Positions 7,864 to 17,297 of a stretch of DNA of 64,000 bases are shown one piece after another. The stretch is from positions 1 to 64,000 of the forward strand of contig BEHT01000017.1 of NCBI GenBank assembly GCA_002898575.1, written 5' to 3'. The position numbers and the translations under genes were made by a program. The notes beneath the pieces are model-generated. The model worked only from the letters and a program-made list of their open reading frames with translations, made no database searches and was not told where the DNA came from. The first letter of the stretch is position 1; each line of letters opens with the position of its first letter. Source of the stretch: a bacterium HR17 (GTDB lineage: Bacteria > Armatimonadota > Fervidibacteria > Fervidibacterales > Fervidibacteraceae).

Positions 7864-8739
7864 TCACAGCGTCGCTTGAAAGGCGACCCACCCGTCCACG
7901 CAGCGTTCGGCGTGGATGCGATAGCCCAATTTTGTCAGCACCGCCCGCACCTCGTCCCAACTTTCAGCGCTGATGCCCGAACCGATCCAAACGCCCTCAG
8001 ATGCCAAAGCACGCCGCGATTGCAACTGCCACGCCAAGTCTTTGATTTGCGGCGCCAGCAGGTTGGACAAAACCGCATCAAATTGCCCCTCAACGCGCCG
8101 CAGCAAATCGCTTTTGACGAAATGGATGCGCCCTTCCACACCGTTGCGTTGCGCGTTGTCACTGGCGGCATCCAATGCGGCGTCATCAATGTCTGTCGCG
8201 ATGACTTCTGCCGCTCCCAGGAGCGCTGCCGCGATGGCGAGGATGCCAGAACCCGTCCCGATGTCCAACACGCGTTTGCCAGCGATGGGCAATCGCTCCA
8301 ACCACTCCACACACATGCGGGTCGTCGGGTGATGCCCTGTCCCGAACCCGCCCAAACTGCGCAACCGCACGACGATGCGCCCTTGCAGGTTATCCGCTGG
8401 CTCATCCGTCAGCGTGACTAAAAAGCGGTCGCCGATGGGTAAAGGCGGGAGCACTTGCCGCAGCGGGACTTCCCATGCGTCTGCGTCCAACAGACGGGTC
8501 GTCACTTGCGGCGACCGTTGCAACCAACCGTGCGCAACGGCGTAATCCAATTGCTCCGAAAACCCGATCAATTGCTCGGTCACACCCTCCGTCGCCGGAA
8601 GGTAGCCGACAACTTGAACCGTCCCGTCAGAGGCAAAAGTTTGCGCCGTTCCCGTGCACCCGCAATTGAGCAGCAACCCAGTCACGACTTCCGCATCAGT
8701 TGCGGCAGTGGTTACTGCAATTTCCAACCATGCTACCAT
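7864..8739 (-). CDS. prmA: Ribosomal protein L11 methyltransferase
   Basis: A 291-residue SAM-dependent methyltransferase. The family signature GFGTGHHPTT leads into the SAM-binding loop VLDIGTGSGILAIAA, and SNLLA supplies the post-II NxxA motif. PrmA trimethylates ribosomal protein L11 in the cytoplasm. The N-terminal substrate-recognition domain (about residues 1-90) is present but diverged. I take the ATG at 8739 (VAWLEI matches the usual family start); no strong ribosome-binding site is visible. The AraC-type gene diverges from it across 59 bases. Confidence 0.88.
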   Translation of the reverse strand: MVAWLEIAVTTAATDAEVVTGLLLNCGCTGTAQTFASDGTVQVVGYLPATEGVTEQLIGFSEQLDYAVAHGWLQRSPQVTTRLLDADAWEVPLRQVLPPLPIGDRFLVTLTDEPADNLQGRIVVRLRSLGGFGTGHHPTTRMCVEWLERLPIAGKRVLDIGTGSGILAIAAALLGAAEVIATDIDDAALDAASDNAQRNGVEGRIHFVKSDLLRRVEGQFDAVLSNLLAPQIKDLAWQLQSRRALASEGVWIGSGISAESWDEVRAVLTKLGYRIHAERCVDGWVAFQATL

Positions 8740-8798
8740 GATTAAGTGACACCGCTCAGTATTTTGGCGCACCTCTTGGAAGGAGACACACAAACGAG

Positions 8799-9800
8799 AT
8801 GCAAAGGGCTGGGGCGCCGTTGCTCACGACGCTTGCCAATCTGTTGCGCGGGCGCGTGTTGCCTTGGGTGCGGCACGGTAGTGTCCCAATAGTGCCGTGC
8901 CTTCCGCAAGGCGTGGCGGGCACAATCCCTCGCGGTGTGACGGTGCGGGAAACTGCCCCTCCGTCTGAATCCCCGAAAGTGCTCCGCCGAGGTTGGGCAG
9001 CTTCGCATCTGTGGGTCAACGATCACCTGTGTGCCTATCGGTTTGCTCATTTGGCTGTCGTTTTGGAAGGGGTCGCGGAAGTGCGCATCGGTCAGGTTGT
9101 CATCTGCGCCCCGCACGGCACTTGGCTGTTCGTCTCCCCCTCCGTGCCAATTGACGACGACATCGCCCACGCCCACTGGACTAAGATGGCGGCTGCTTCG
9201 TCAATACTTTGGCTGTTATTAGCCCCTTTCGTCGTGAGGGTGCATGTGTGTTTCACCGAAGGCTATCACCATTGGGGAACGCCGGGGCAATTTCTGTGGT
9301 TGCCTGAAGCGATCTTTGTGGCTGACTTGCTTCAAACCGAGTTAACCCAGCGAGGGGAAGGGGCGGACGAGGTCGTGGCAGCATGTCTAACTGTCCTGCT
9401 TTGGCGGCTGCTTCGGGCGACAGAAGGTGTCGCCTTCCCCACGCCGGTCGCGCTGCAGCCTTTACCTTCAGGGTCGTTAGCCCACCGTGTGCAGCAAATA
9501 CTCTTGCACAACTTGCAGCAGGCTTACTCCCCGAAAAAGATCGCGCAAGCCTTAGGCATAAGCCCGTCTTATCTACGCCACCGATTTAAGGCAGAGACCG
9601 GACGAAGCCTGCGGGCGTACACCAACGAGGTGCGCCTCCAGTTAGCCCGGTTGTTGCTGCAGCGCACCGATTTGCCCATCGCCGTCGTCGCCCAGTTGCT
9701 GGGGTTTGGCAGCCCATTTCACTTCACCCGCTGGTTCCGTCGCAACTGCGATGTGCCTCCGTCCACATTGCGCCGTCCGCCGATATTGGGGAGACCGTGA
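8799..9800 (+). CDS. AraC-family transcriptional regulator
   Basis: A 333-residue regulator with a C-terminal AraC DNA-binding domain at about residues 228-325. Two helix-turn-helix units are visible: one around KKIAQALGISPSYLRHRFK, the other around AVVAQLLGFGSPFHFTRWFR. The N-terminal part, about 220 residues, resembles an effector-binding cupin-like region only loosely. It diverges from prmA and is followed by a pseudopilin gene. A GGAG element lies 13 bases before the ATG, a long spacing, so the start is less sure. Its target genes and ligand are unknown. Confidence 0.85.
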   Translation: MQRAGAPLLTTLANLLRGRVLPWVRHGSVPIVPCLPQGVAGTIPRGVTVRETAPPSESPKVLRRGWAASHLWVNDHLCAYRFAHLAVVLEGVAEVRIGQVVICAPHGTWLFVSPSVPIDDDIAHAHWTKMAAASSILWLLLAPFVVRVHVCFTEGYHHWGTPGQFLWLPEAIFVADLLQTELTQRGEGADEVVAACLTVLLWRLLRATEGVAFPTPVALQPLPSGSLAHRVQQILLHNLQQAYSPKKIAQALGISPSYLRHRFKAETGRSLRAYTNEVRLQLARLLLQRTDLPIAVVAQLLGFGSPFHFTRWFRRNCDVPPSTLRRPPILGRP

Positions 9801-9893
9801 TAGGCAAATTTATCGGCGTTTTGTGCATTTGCCCGCTCGTAAGAGAGGTCGCAAAAGTTAAGGCGACGCAAATTCACGAGGAGGTGATAGCCG

Positions 9894-10718
9894 ATGCGCC
9901 CGTCGGCTTTCACGCTCATTGAGCTGTTAGTCGTCATCGCGATCATCGCCGTGCTGGCAGCCATTCTGTTCCCCGTCTTCAGCCAAGCCCGCGAAAAAGC
10001 CCGCCAAGCCCAATGCGTCAGCAATGTCCGCAACATCGCCATGGGCTTCATGCAGTACACCCAAGATTGGGACGAGCGGTTTTACGCTCAGCCGACCCCG
10101 TGCGATTTCGGTTTAGCCAACCCCGCCCTCGCCGATTCGCACCCGCCTTATTACGCCGTGTTGCAGCCCTATTTGCGCAACGCGCAGGTGTTCGTGTGCC
10201 CCAGTGCCCCACAGGTCTTCGGTTGCGCCCAGCCATCGTGCAAGTTGTATTGCAACACCTTTCCCAACACCTACGGCTATAACGACCTACTCAATCACGC
10301 CGTAGATTACGACGACCCCCGCAATTTGCCGGCAGGCTTTCTGAAGAACAAAGGGGCATGGTCGCGGTTACCCACCATTCAAGAGCCCGCCCGCTTCTTC
10401 GTGCTGGGCGATTGCGCGATGGGTTTGGTGTGCACCCCCAATGTGACCCGCGACGGCATCCAGTTACGGGTCGCATTAGCCAATTACCCGCCCTGTCAGA
10501 AAGGGTTGGCATGCTTCTGGAACTTGACCGGACGGGATGTAGAGCAGCGGGTCGGTAACATCGCTACCGTCACGCGCCATTTGGAAGGCAGCGAAATCGT
10601 TTTCGCGGACGGTCACACCAAATGGTTTCGGTGGCAGACCGTCCGTGACGCCCGTTTGGGCGGTCCCATTCAGTTCGGTGCCGATTGCCGCCCCTCATGG
10701 GTGGCGGCATTTCAATGA
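9894..10718 (+). CDS. DUF1559 pseudopilin (H-x9-DG protein)
   Basis: A 274-residue pilin-like protein with a short class III leader ([12 protein letters not shown]) and the shared helix [20 protein letters not shown], then CVSNVRN. Close to the C-terminus [16 protein letters not shown] fits H-x9-DG. The interior holds several Cys. GAGGAGGTGATAG lies before the ATG at 9894. A 66-residue membrane protein gene follows 39 bases later and probably shares the transcript. Confidence 0.9.
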   Translation: MRPSAFTLIELLVVIAIIAVLAAILFPVFSQAREKARQAQCVSNVRNIAMGFMQYTQDWDERFYAQPTPCDFGLANPALADSHPPYYAVLQPYLRNAQVFVCPSAPQVFGCAQPSCKLYCNTFPNTYGYNDLLNHAVDYDDPRNLPAGFLKNKGAWSRLPTIQEPARFFVLGDCAMGLVCTPNVTRDGIQLRVALANYPPCQKGLACFWNLTGRDVEQRVGNIATVTRHLEGSEIVFADGHTKWFRWQTVRDARLGGPIQFGADCRPSWVAAFQ

Positions 10719-10757
10719 CGCACCTTGTCCACCACAACCTGAAAGGGTGAATGAACG

Positions 10758-10958
10758 ATGTCTGCGCGCCTTGTGTGGTTCATCGGCATCACCGCCGCTG
10801 TCGTGCTCATCGTCGTGGCTGTTTGGTTTTTCTACCCGCGCCCGGTGCGCCCCGCAGCGCCCATGCCTGCTTCCGCGCAAGAAAAACAACAGCGCTTCCG
10901 TGAGGCGATGCAAAAGTCCCTGCAACAGACGACCAGCACGCCTTTGGCACCTCGGTAA
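10758..10958 (+). CDS. Small single-pass membrane protein next to pseudopilin
   Basis: A 66-residue protein with one strong transmembrane helix at about residues 5-25, a Pro-rich patch and a polar tail rich in Gln, Glu and Lys. It matches no family that I know. AAAGGGTGAATGAACG precedes the ATG. It is placed 39 bases after a DUF1559 gene; another small membrane protein (15029-15265) sits beside another DUF1559 gene, so such pairing may mean a shared role in pilus-like assembly. It is convergent with glmS, four bases away. Confidence 0.7.
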   Translation: MSARLVWFIGITAAVVLIVVAVWFFYPRPVRPAAPMPASAQEKQQRFREAMQKSLQQTTSTPLAPR

Positions 10959-10962
10959 ACAG

Positions 10963-12819
10963 TTACTCCACCGTCACGCTTTTCGCTAGGTTGCGGGGTT
11001 TGTCCACATCCAAGCCTTTCATGGCGGCGACATGGTGCGCCAGCAGTTGCAACGGCACGACCGTCAGTAAGGGCGTCAAGCACTCGTGGGTTGATGGAAC
11101 GGTGAAAACGAACTCCGCCATGTCGTCAAAATCGCCGTTGCCTTCCGTCGTCACGACAATTAACCGCCCCCCGCGCGCCTTCACTTCCTCAATGTTCGCC
11201 AGCGTTTTCTCGTAAACGCTGTCAACGGGCGCGATGCAAACGACAGGCGTGTCCTTGTCCACTAGCGCGATCGGACCGTGCTTAAATTCGCCTGCAGGGT
11301 AACCTGAAGCGTGGATGTAACTGACTTCCTTGAGTTTGAGGGCACCTTCCAACGCCGTCGGGTAGTTGACGCCCCGCGCCAGATACAAAAAGTAGCGGGC
11401 GTTCAAAAAGGTGCGGGCACACTCGCGCACCGTCTCGTCTCGTTCGTTCAAGATGCGCTCCATCTTTGCGGGCAATTGCCGAAACTCCGCCAACAAATCG
11501 GCGATGTCGTCGTCCGTCAACAACCACCGCAACCGCCCCATGTAAAGCGTGAGCAAGAACAGGTGGGCTAATTGTGCCGTGTAAGCCTTTGTGGACGCCA
11601 CGCCGATCTCGGGACCTGCGTGCAGGTAAATCACGGCGTCGCTTTCGCGGGTCATCGTCGACCCCGGCACATTGCAGAGGCTCAACACGGGCACGAAGCG
11701 GCTGCGGGCTTGGCGAATGCCCGCCAAAGTGTCGGCGGTTTCACCCGACTGGCTGATGGCGATGACGAGTGTGTCTTGCTCCAAAACAGGTTCGCGGTAG
11801 CGAAACTCTGAGGCGATTTCGGCGTCGGTCGGGATGCGTAAATAGCGTTCAAACAGGTATTTACCGTAAAGCCCCGCGTGCCACGAGGTGCCCGCCGCTT
11901 GCACGACGATGCGCCGAAAAGCGACCAATTGCGACGGGGACATCGTCAGTTCCTCAAAGGCAGGCGGTTGCGCCACACCGTCGCACCGTGCGGCGATGAT
12001 GCGCCGCAAGCGGTCGGGCTGTTCGTGGATTTCCTTGAGCATGAAGGTCGGATAGCCGGCGCGGTCTTCTTCGGCGATTTCCCAATCCATCCGTTGCACC
12101 CGCAAGGGGCGTTCGTTGCCGTCAAGGTCAAACAGGCGCACCTGCGTTTGCGTGATGCACGCGACTTCGCCGTCGTTCAACAACACGACCCGTTTGGTGA
12201 TGGGCAAAACAGCGTTCAGGTCAGAACCGACGCAGGCTTCGTTGTGCCCGATGCCGATGAGCAAAGGCGACCCGTGTCGTGCCGCGACGATAACGCCGGG
12301 CGCTGCCTCCCATAAGCACGCAATGGCGTAACTGCCCCGCAGTTGCCGCACGGCGCGGCAAACGGCGTGCAAAAACGCCACCGGCTTGTTTTGTCCGTCG
12401 CTGCGGCTCAACTCCTCTTCAATCAGGTGGGCGATCACTTCCGTGTCGGTCTCCGAGCGCAAAATATGTCCCCGCCGCAAAAGGGCTTCCCGCAGCGGCA
12501 GGAAGTTCTCAATGACACCGTTGTGGACAAGGCTCAAGGTGCCGTGACAATCGGTGTGGGGATGGGCGTTGACGGTGGTCGGCGTGCCGTGCGTCGCCCA
12601 ACGGGTATGGGCGATGCCGACTTTGGCTTGAAAGGTGTAGCGGCTCAACAGTTGCTCCAACCGCTCAATGCGTCCGGCTTCCTTGACGACCGCCAAATCG
12701 TTGCCGTCCAAGACGGCGATACCGCACGAGTCGTAGCCGCGATACTGCAACCGCTTCAACCCAGCGACCAACACTTCCACGACATCGCGTTCACCGACAT
12801 AGCCGAAAATCCCGCACAT
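10963..12819 (-). CDS. glmS: Glutamine-fructose-6-phosphate aminotransferase (isomerizing)
   Basis: A 618-residue enzyme making glucosamine-6-phosphate from fructose-6-phosphate and glutamine, the first step toward UDP-GlcNAc. The start MCGIFGYVG places the catalytic Cys at position 2 after Met removal. The class II amidotransferase domain (to about 240) is followed by two SIS sugar-isomerase domains, with SQSGETADT in the first. The chain ends LAKSVTVE as in known GlmS. The ATG at 12819 is fixed by the required N-terminal Cys. GlmM, the next enzyme, is encoded at 32594-33949. I found no glmS ribozyme core upstream. Confidence 0.96.
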   Translation of the reverse strand: MCGIFGYVGERDVVEVLVAGLKRLQYRGYDSCGIAVLDGNDLAVVKEAGRIERLEQLLSRYTFQAKVGIAHTRWATHGTPTTVNAHPHTDCHGTLSLVHNGVIENFLPLREALLRRGHILRSETDTEVIAHLIEEELSRSDGQNKPVAFLHAVCRAVRQLRGSYAIACLWEAAPGVIVAARHGSPLLIGIGHNEACVGSDLNAVLPITKRVVLLNDGEVACITQTQVRLFDLDGNERPLRVQRMDWEIAEEDRAGYPTFMLKEIHEQPDRLRRIIAARCDGVAQPPAFEELTMSPSQLVAFRRIVVQAAGTSWHAGLYGKYLFERYLRIPTDAEIASEFRYREPVLEQDTLVIAISQSGETADTLAGIRQARSRFVPVLSLCNVPGSTMTRESDAVIYLHAGPEIGVASTKAYTAQLAHLFLLTLYMGRLRWLLTDDDIADLLAEFRQLPAKMERILNERDETVRECARTFLNARYFLYLARGVNYPTALEGALKLKEVSYIHASGYPAGEFKHGPIALVDKDTPVVCIAPVDSVYEKTLANIEEVKARGGRLIVVTTEGNGDFDDMAEFVFTVPSTHECLTPLLTVVPLQLLAHHVAAMKGLDVDKPRNLAKSVTVE

Positions 12820-13017
12820 GAGCGACGACACCTCCAAAGGTTGTCCGTCTTGTGCCTACCTGTTCATTACGGGTAAACTCCCGAAAGATAACGCCTTTCC
12901 TGCCACCGATGCCGCATAATGCCCCAAAAGTGCCGTCGCAAAGCCGACACAGCGTGATGGGTCAGCAATTCAGTGTGCGCCAATTGTGCCACAAGGGCAA
13001 TGACCGAGGTGGCTATG

Positions 13018-14094
13018 ATGGTTGGCATACCCGCATGGCGAGCGGTTGCGGAACGCCTCGCTGCGACGCAGCGACCGCTGATCGCCCTTGTCATCGGGGC
13101 GATGGACACGGGCAAGAGCACCCTTTGCGCCTTCCTTGCCCGTCGCTTGTTTGAAGGCGGATGGAGAGTCGCCGTCGTGGACGCCGATTTGGGGCAGTCG
13201 GACATCGGGTTGCCGACGACCATTGGCATGGGCTTTGTAGAGCGCCCTATTGAGCGCCTCGCCGAAATCCCTTTGCGCGCCGCTTATTTCGTCGGCAGCC
13301 TTTCGCCTGTCGGGCATCTGCTGCCGACCGTCACGGGCACAAAGTTGCTGGTGGAGCGGGCGTTGGCGTTGGGCGCCGATGCAGTCATCGTGGACACGGA
13401 CGGTTTAGTGCACGGCGGCGTCGGTTGGGCGCTCAAGCACTACACCTTTGAGTTGCTCCGTCCGACGCACGTCCTTTTGCTACAGCGGGCGCACGAACTC
13501 ATCCCCTTTGAACGGCAATGGCGCCACATCATGTGGGTGCAAGTGCTTTCCGTGCCTGTGCCCGATGCTGTAGCCGTGAAGACACGGGAGATGCGTCGGG
13601 CATTTCGGCAGCAACGGTTTCGGGAGTGGTTGGCGGGTTGTCAAACGCTCACGCTGCCCTTGGCGCAAGCGCGATTGCGCAACACGCTGTTGGGACAAGG
13701 TATCGCGGTGCCGCCCGCCGTCTTGGGACACCTTTCCAGCCTGTTGGGCACATCGGTGCTGCATGCTGAGCGCGTGGGCGATACAGTGTTGGTCGTCGTA
13801 AGCGCTCCGCCGACAAGCAGCGACTTTTCAGCGGTGCGCCAATTTTGGGGCGGGGCGCCTTACATCCGATGGGTTACGCCTGACCGCTACGAGCAAGTGA
13901 TTGTCGGGCTGTTGGACGGCAACAACGAATTGCTCACAGTGGGCGTAACTTTTCAGTTGGACTTTGTGGAGGCGACCCTGACGGTTTTAGCCCCGCCTAT
14001 TGACCCTGACCGCGTGCGTGCCGTCGTCTTTGGCTTTTTGCGCCTCGCACTGGACGGGACGGAGTTGGAAACTTTGCCGCCAGAGCAGTTGTGA
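13018..14094 (+). CDS. Clp1/Grc3-type P-loop polynucleotide kinase-like protein
   Basis: A 358-residue P-loop protein. Walker A is GAMDTGKST at about residues 27-35, followed by VVDADLGQSDIGLP, a signature of the CLP1_P family, and the Walker B-like strand VIVDTDGLV. Known relatives are eukaryotic Clp1 and Grc3/Nol9 and archaeal polynucleotide 5'-hydroxyl kinases, which phosphorylate RNA or DNA 5' ends. The C-terminal 130 residues form a separate mixed domain. I chose ATG 13018 because GAGGTG lies six bases upstream; ATG 13015 is almost as good. It diverges from glmS. The activity is inferred from the family only. Confidence 0.78.
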   Translation: MVGIPAWRAVAERLAATQRPLIALVIGAMDTGKSTLCAFLARRLFEGGWRVAVVDADLGQSDIGLPTTIGMGFVERPIERLAEIPLRAAYFVGSLSPVGHLLPTVTGTKLLVERALALGADAVIVDTDGLVHGGVGWALKHYTFELLRPTHVLLLQRAHELIPFERQWRHIMWVQVLSVPVPDAVAVKTREMRRAFRQQRFREWLAGCQTLTLPLAQARLRNTLLGQGIAVPPAVLGHLSSLLGTSVLHAERVGDTVLVVVSAPPTSSDFSAVRQFWGGAPYIRWVTPDRYEQVIVGLLDGNNELLTVGVTFQLDFVEATLTVLAPPIDPDRVRAVVFGFLRLALDGTELETLPPEQL

Positions 14095-14153
14095 CAGCAG
14101 GCGCCCTCAGGAAGCGACGGCGCCTGCTGTCCTTTGCCGGCAGACAGCGCGAG

Positions 14154-14993
14154 TTAATCGCCACTTGTGCCCGGACCGCCGATCTCGTAGATGGAAATCT
14201 TGCCGTCCTGGCGGGGCAGGTGGGGGCGGAAGATGTTGGCACAGTTCTGTGCCAGTTTGCTCCATGTCTCCCATTTCGCATGGCCGTCGGCGTAGGTCAA
14301 GATACTCCCGCCCAAGTGGCGGGTGTTTCGGGTGCTGCGGCGACGGGTGTAAGGCTGCTCCGCCTCCCACGCCCCACAGCCTTCATGTGGGGCGCAAGTG
14401 TCAGCCCAAATAGCGCGCCGCCCTCCGCAACTGGAGAAGTGGGGGGCGTCTGCAAACGCCGCTGTGCTGGCAGGAGCAGGCAATTGCGCGAGGCGAATGG
14501 GACGACCGTTCCAGTTACAAGTCAGGCTAATCATGAGAGGTTCGTTATAGCCAATAGAAAGCAAAATGCCGTTGAAGTCAGGTGGGAAATGCCAGTTCGT
14601 CCAAGTCCAGTTGGATGCCCCGGTGTAACCCAGATCGCCCAGTTCAGGTTTAGGGTGGCGCACCAGTTGGATGCCCCGCTTGGCAGACGGACACTGCCAG
14701 ATTTGGGAGTTACGGGCATACGGGTGCACTTGCCCCTGAGGAAGCGTCCACGCCTGAGGAGGTAAGGGTTGTCCACTGTTGTTAGGACACGCCGTCGTGA
14801 AGGGAAAAGTTTCATCGTAGTCCTGCACATACTGGGTTACGGCTAAGCCGACATTGCGCATGTTGGAAAGGCACTGGGCTTGCCGTGCCTTCTCGCGAGC
14901 CTGGCTGAACACGGGGAACAGAATCGCCGCCAGGATCGCGATGATCGCGATGACAACCAACAACTCAATCAGCGTGAAGCCACGATAACGCAT
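14154..14993 (-). CDS. DUF1559 pseudopilin (H-x9-DG protein)
   Basis: A 279-residue pilin-like protein. Leader MRYRG is followed by [20 protein letters not shown] and [23 protein letters not shown] is the H-x9-DG motif. Cys residues in the middle may form disulfides outside the cytoplasm. The gene follows the 78-residue membrane protein gene by 35 bases and probably shares its promoter (15306-15335). It ends 60 bases from the convergent Clp1-like gene. Confidence 0.9.
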   Translation of the reverse strand: MRYRGFTLIELLVVIAIIAILAAILFPVFSQAREKARQAQCLSNMRNVGLAVTQYVQDYDETFPFTTACPNNSGQPLPPQAWTLPQGQVHPYARNSQIWQCPSAKRGIQLVRHPKPELGDLGYTGASNWTWTNWHFPPDFNGILLSIGYNEPLMISLTCNWNGRPIRLAQLPAPASTAAFADAPHFSSCGGRRAIWADTCAPHEGCGAWEAEQPYTRRRSTRNTRHLGGSILTYADGHAKWETWSKLAQNCANIFRPHLPRQDGKISIYEIGGPGTSGD

Positions 14994-15028
14994 CGCAAAC
15001 TCCCTCCTTTGTCGTTGGGGTCGCCGAC

Positions 15029-15265
15029 TCAGCGCCCTGGTGCTTGTTGCCCTCCAGCCGGTGGTGCCCCTAAAGCCCCAGGCGGTAAACCCTTGCCGCT
15101 ATAGGGACCACCCGGACGGGGTTGCGTTAAGGCTTCGGGGTTAACCGGCAGGTTGCCGACATCTTGAGGCGCAGGGTGCATGCGGGTCCAGAACACAACC
15201 GCTATGGCGACGACGACTACGGCAACGATGACCACCACCGCCCACAGCGGCACTTCACGCCGCAT
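15029..15265 (-). CDS. Small single-pass membrane protein ahead of pseudopilin
   Basis: A 78-residue protein with one transmembrane helix (about residues 7-27) rich in Val, Ala and Ile, then a Pro/Gly-rich tail. There is no recognisable family. GAGGAGGTG lies before the ATG at 15265; the frame could start at a GTG two codons earlier. A pseudopilin gene follows in the same direction. Its layout resembles the 66-residue protein at 10758-10958, although the sequences are not clearly related. Confidence 0.7.
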   Translation of the reverse strand: MRREVPLWAVVVIVAVVVVAIAVVFWTRMHPAPQDVGNLPVNPEALTQPRPGGPYSGKGLPPGALGAPPAGGQQAPGR

Positions 15266-15305
15266 CGTCACTCACCTCCTCAGAGGTATCGTGCACGGCG
15301 TTCCA

Positions 15306-15335
15306 ATTTTACATTTGGCTAACGCTGGTTGTCAA
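15306..15335 (-). promoter_or_regulatory. Sigma70-type promoter for small protein and pseudopilin
   Basis: On the minus strand TTGACA (15330-15335) and TAAAAT (15306-15311) are 18 bases apart, and TG lies just before the -10 box. Transcription should begin near 15299, about 34 bases before the ATG at 15265. Confidence 0.65.
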
Positions 15336-15350
15336 TAGCTGATTTCGTTT

Positions 15351-15452
15351 GTTGAATTTTCTTTCCAGCAGCGCCTTAGAGGGCGCGTCTCCTGACGCGC
15401 CCTGATGGTTTTCACATGCCACTTTTGGCGGCTCAGGAGAGCCGCCCTCCGA
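15351..15452 (+). repeat. Dispersed two-hairpin intergenic element, copy 2
   Basis: It has the same layout as copy 1. Hairpin 1 is GGGCGCGTC-TCCT-GACGCGCCC (15381-15402) and hairpin 2 GGCGGCTC-AGGA-GAGCCGCC (15427-15446). The left end GTTGAATTTTC is shared with the other copies. The outer closing stem is weaker because TCGGA has become TTAGA. It fills most of the gap (15266-15566) between the divergent small-protein and DUF1549 genes. Confidence 0.85.
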
Positions 15453-15566
15453 CTCGTTATGGGGCGCACCCCAGATAGGTGTGAGACACCTTTTGAATGA
15501 AGCCTGCGTCCAATTAAACAGGCATTAGCCACGCGCCGAAGGGTTATGATGAAGGGGTGAGGCGCA

Positions 15567-17234
15567 ATGTGCCGCCAATTGGTAGGTTTGACTGTTGCCC
15601 TGACGCTGGCGTGGGTCATTGCGTTGGCAGAATCCCCCCACAATGCCCCGCAAAGTGAGCAGAGCGTCGTGCAAGCGATTAACGGGGCGTTAGCCCGCTA
15701 TTGGTATGAGCACCAAATCAAGCCCGCACCGCCTGCAACCGATGCGGAATTTCTGCGCCGCGTTTACTTGGACTTGACGGGCAATGTGCCCCCCGAGGAA
15801 GTGACCCGCCAGTTTCTCGCCGACCGTTCCCCTGACAAGCGCCGCCGGTTGGTAGAGCAGCTGCTCAACAGCCCCGATTACGCTAAGTGGTGGGCGACGA
15901 TGTGGCGCATCTGGCTCATCGGACGGGATAGCCGCCGGGTCGGTGTGGTCGCCGGTGTTCGGGCAATGGAGCAGTGGCTGCAAGACAAACTGGCGCAAAA
16001 TGTCCCTTACAATCGCTGGGTTTACGAATTGTTGACGGCATCGGGACGCACCGACGAAAACGGAGCGGCATCGTTCTTTGTCAAATACGAAGCCCGCCCC
16101 GAAGAGTTGGCAGGTGCTGTCTCCCGCATCTTTTTGGGCACGCGAATCCAGTGTGCTCAATGTCATGACGCCTTCAATGACCCGCGCTGGAAGCAGACGG
16201 ACTTTTGGAGCGTCGCCGCTTATTTCGCCCGCGTTCGCCTTCGTCCCGTACGCGACCAAAACCGCATCGTTGCGTTTGAAGTGTGGGACGCGCCGCGCGG
16301 GGAAGCGGTGATGGAACGCCACGGGCAGCGCCAAGTCGTGACGCCCAAGTTCGTCCTTGCCAATCTGAGCCTGCCCGAAGAGCCCAGCGACCGTCGCGCG
16401 GCGTTTGCCGCTTACTTGACCCATCCGCAAAACCGTCTGTTTGCGCAAGCGGTCGTCAACCGCTATTGGGCTTACTTTTTCGGGCACGGTTTGGTGCACC
16501 CCATTGACGACTTTCGCCCTGACAACGCGCCTGTTGTCCCTGAAGTGCTGGAGCAGTTGACCGACGACTTCACACAAAACGGCTACGACCTGAAGCGCCT
16601 TATCCGCATCATCGTCAGCACGCGGGCGTATCAACTGTCCTGTCAAGCGCCCGGCAGCAAACCCAATTCGCCGGAAACTTTTGCCCAAGCCCAGTTGCGC
16701 CCGCTGATGCCGGAGCAACTGTTCAACGCGTTTTTGCGGGCGACGGGCGCCGAGGAAGTGCTCAAGGCACGGGTGCCCCGCCTTTACGAGCAACTGCAAC
16801 AGTTCATGGTGCGGCGGTTTGTGCTTGTCTTCAGCACGGACGATGAGCCCGATGTCGCTGCTTTTGAGCAAACTATCCAGCAAGCGCTGATGCTGATGAA
16901 CAACGAACAGGTGCAACGGGCGGTGCGGTTGGCGGGCGGTCTGCCCATCTTTCGGGATGTGGGGGATGGACAAACGGACGCCGACGAAGAGCATCTCAAT
17001 GCGTTGTTTTTGCGCTTCTATTGTCGCTACCCGACGCCTGAGGAGAAGCGGGTGATGTTGGAACATGTGCGGCGCGAAGCGGCAGGACTGCAACGCATTC
17101 CCGTGTTGAGGGGACGGCGCGATATTCGGTTGGCGATGATGCAAGGCAATGTGCCTTTGCCCCCGAAAGCCCAAGCCTTTGAAGACATCGCCTGGGCACT
17201 GCTCAATGCGGGCGAGTTTCTGTTCAACCATTAG
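15567..17234 (+). CDS. DUF1549/DUF1553 domain protein
   Basis: A 555-residue exported protein. A signal peptide (about 1-21) is followed by the DUF1549 domain, with DAEFLRRVYLDLTGNVP and a single CAQCHD site near residue 195 that could bind haem c or a metal. The DUF1553 domain follows (FAQAVVNRYWAYFFGHGLVHP onward). Such proteins are abundant in Planctomycetes, nearly always next to a DUF1501 gene, as here. Their biochemical role is unsettled; cell-surface degradation of organic matter has been suggested. AGGGGTGAG precedes the ATG. Confidence 0.9.
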   Translation: MCRQLVGLTVALTLAWVIALAESPHNAPQSEQSVVQAINGALARYWYEHQIKPAPPATDAEFLRRVYLDLTGNVPPEEVTRQFLADRSPDKRRRLVEQLLNSPDYAKWWATMWRIWLIGRDSRRVGVVAGVRAMEQWLQDKLAQNVPYNRWVYELLTASGRTDENGAASFFVKYEARPEELAGAVSRIFLGTRIQCAQCHDAFNDPRWKQTDFWSVAAYFARVRLRPVRDQNRIVAFEVWDAPRGEAVMERHGQRQVVTPKFVLANLSLPEEPSDRRAAFAAYLTHPQNRLFAQAVVNRYWAYFFGHGLVHPIDDFRPDNAPVVPEVLEQLTDDFTQNGYDLKRLIRIIVSTRAYQLSCQAPGSKPNSPETFAQAQLRPLMPEQLFNAFLRATGAEEVLKARVPRLYEQLQQFMVRRFVLVFSTDDEPDVAAFEQTIQQALMLMNNEQVQRAVRLAGGLPIFRDVGDGQTDADEEHLNALFLRFYCRYPTPEEKRVMLEHVRREAAGLQRIPVLRGRRDIRLAMMQGNVPLPPKAQAFEDIAWALLNAGEFLFNH

Positions 17235-17297
17235 CCGATACGGGTAGGGGCGCAAGGTTAATGCGTCCCTACACCAAACGCAAGGAGGTGCGTCGTG

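Noticed and set aside
12820-13017. Possible glmS ribozyme upstream of glmS
   Set aside because: I could not find the conserved ribozyme core or cleavage site in this short gap, and such ribozymes are mostly confined to Gram-positive bacteria.
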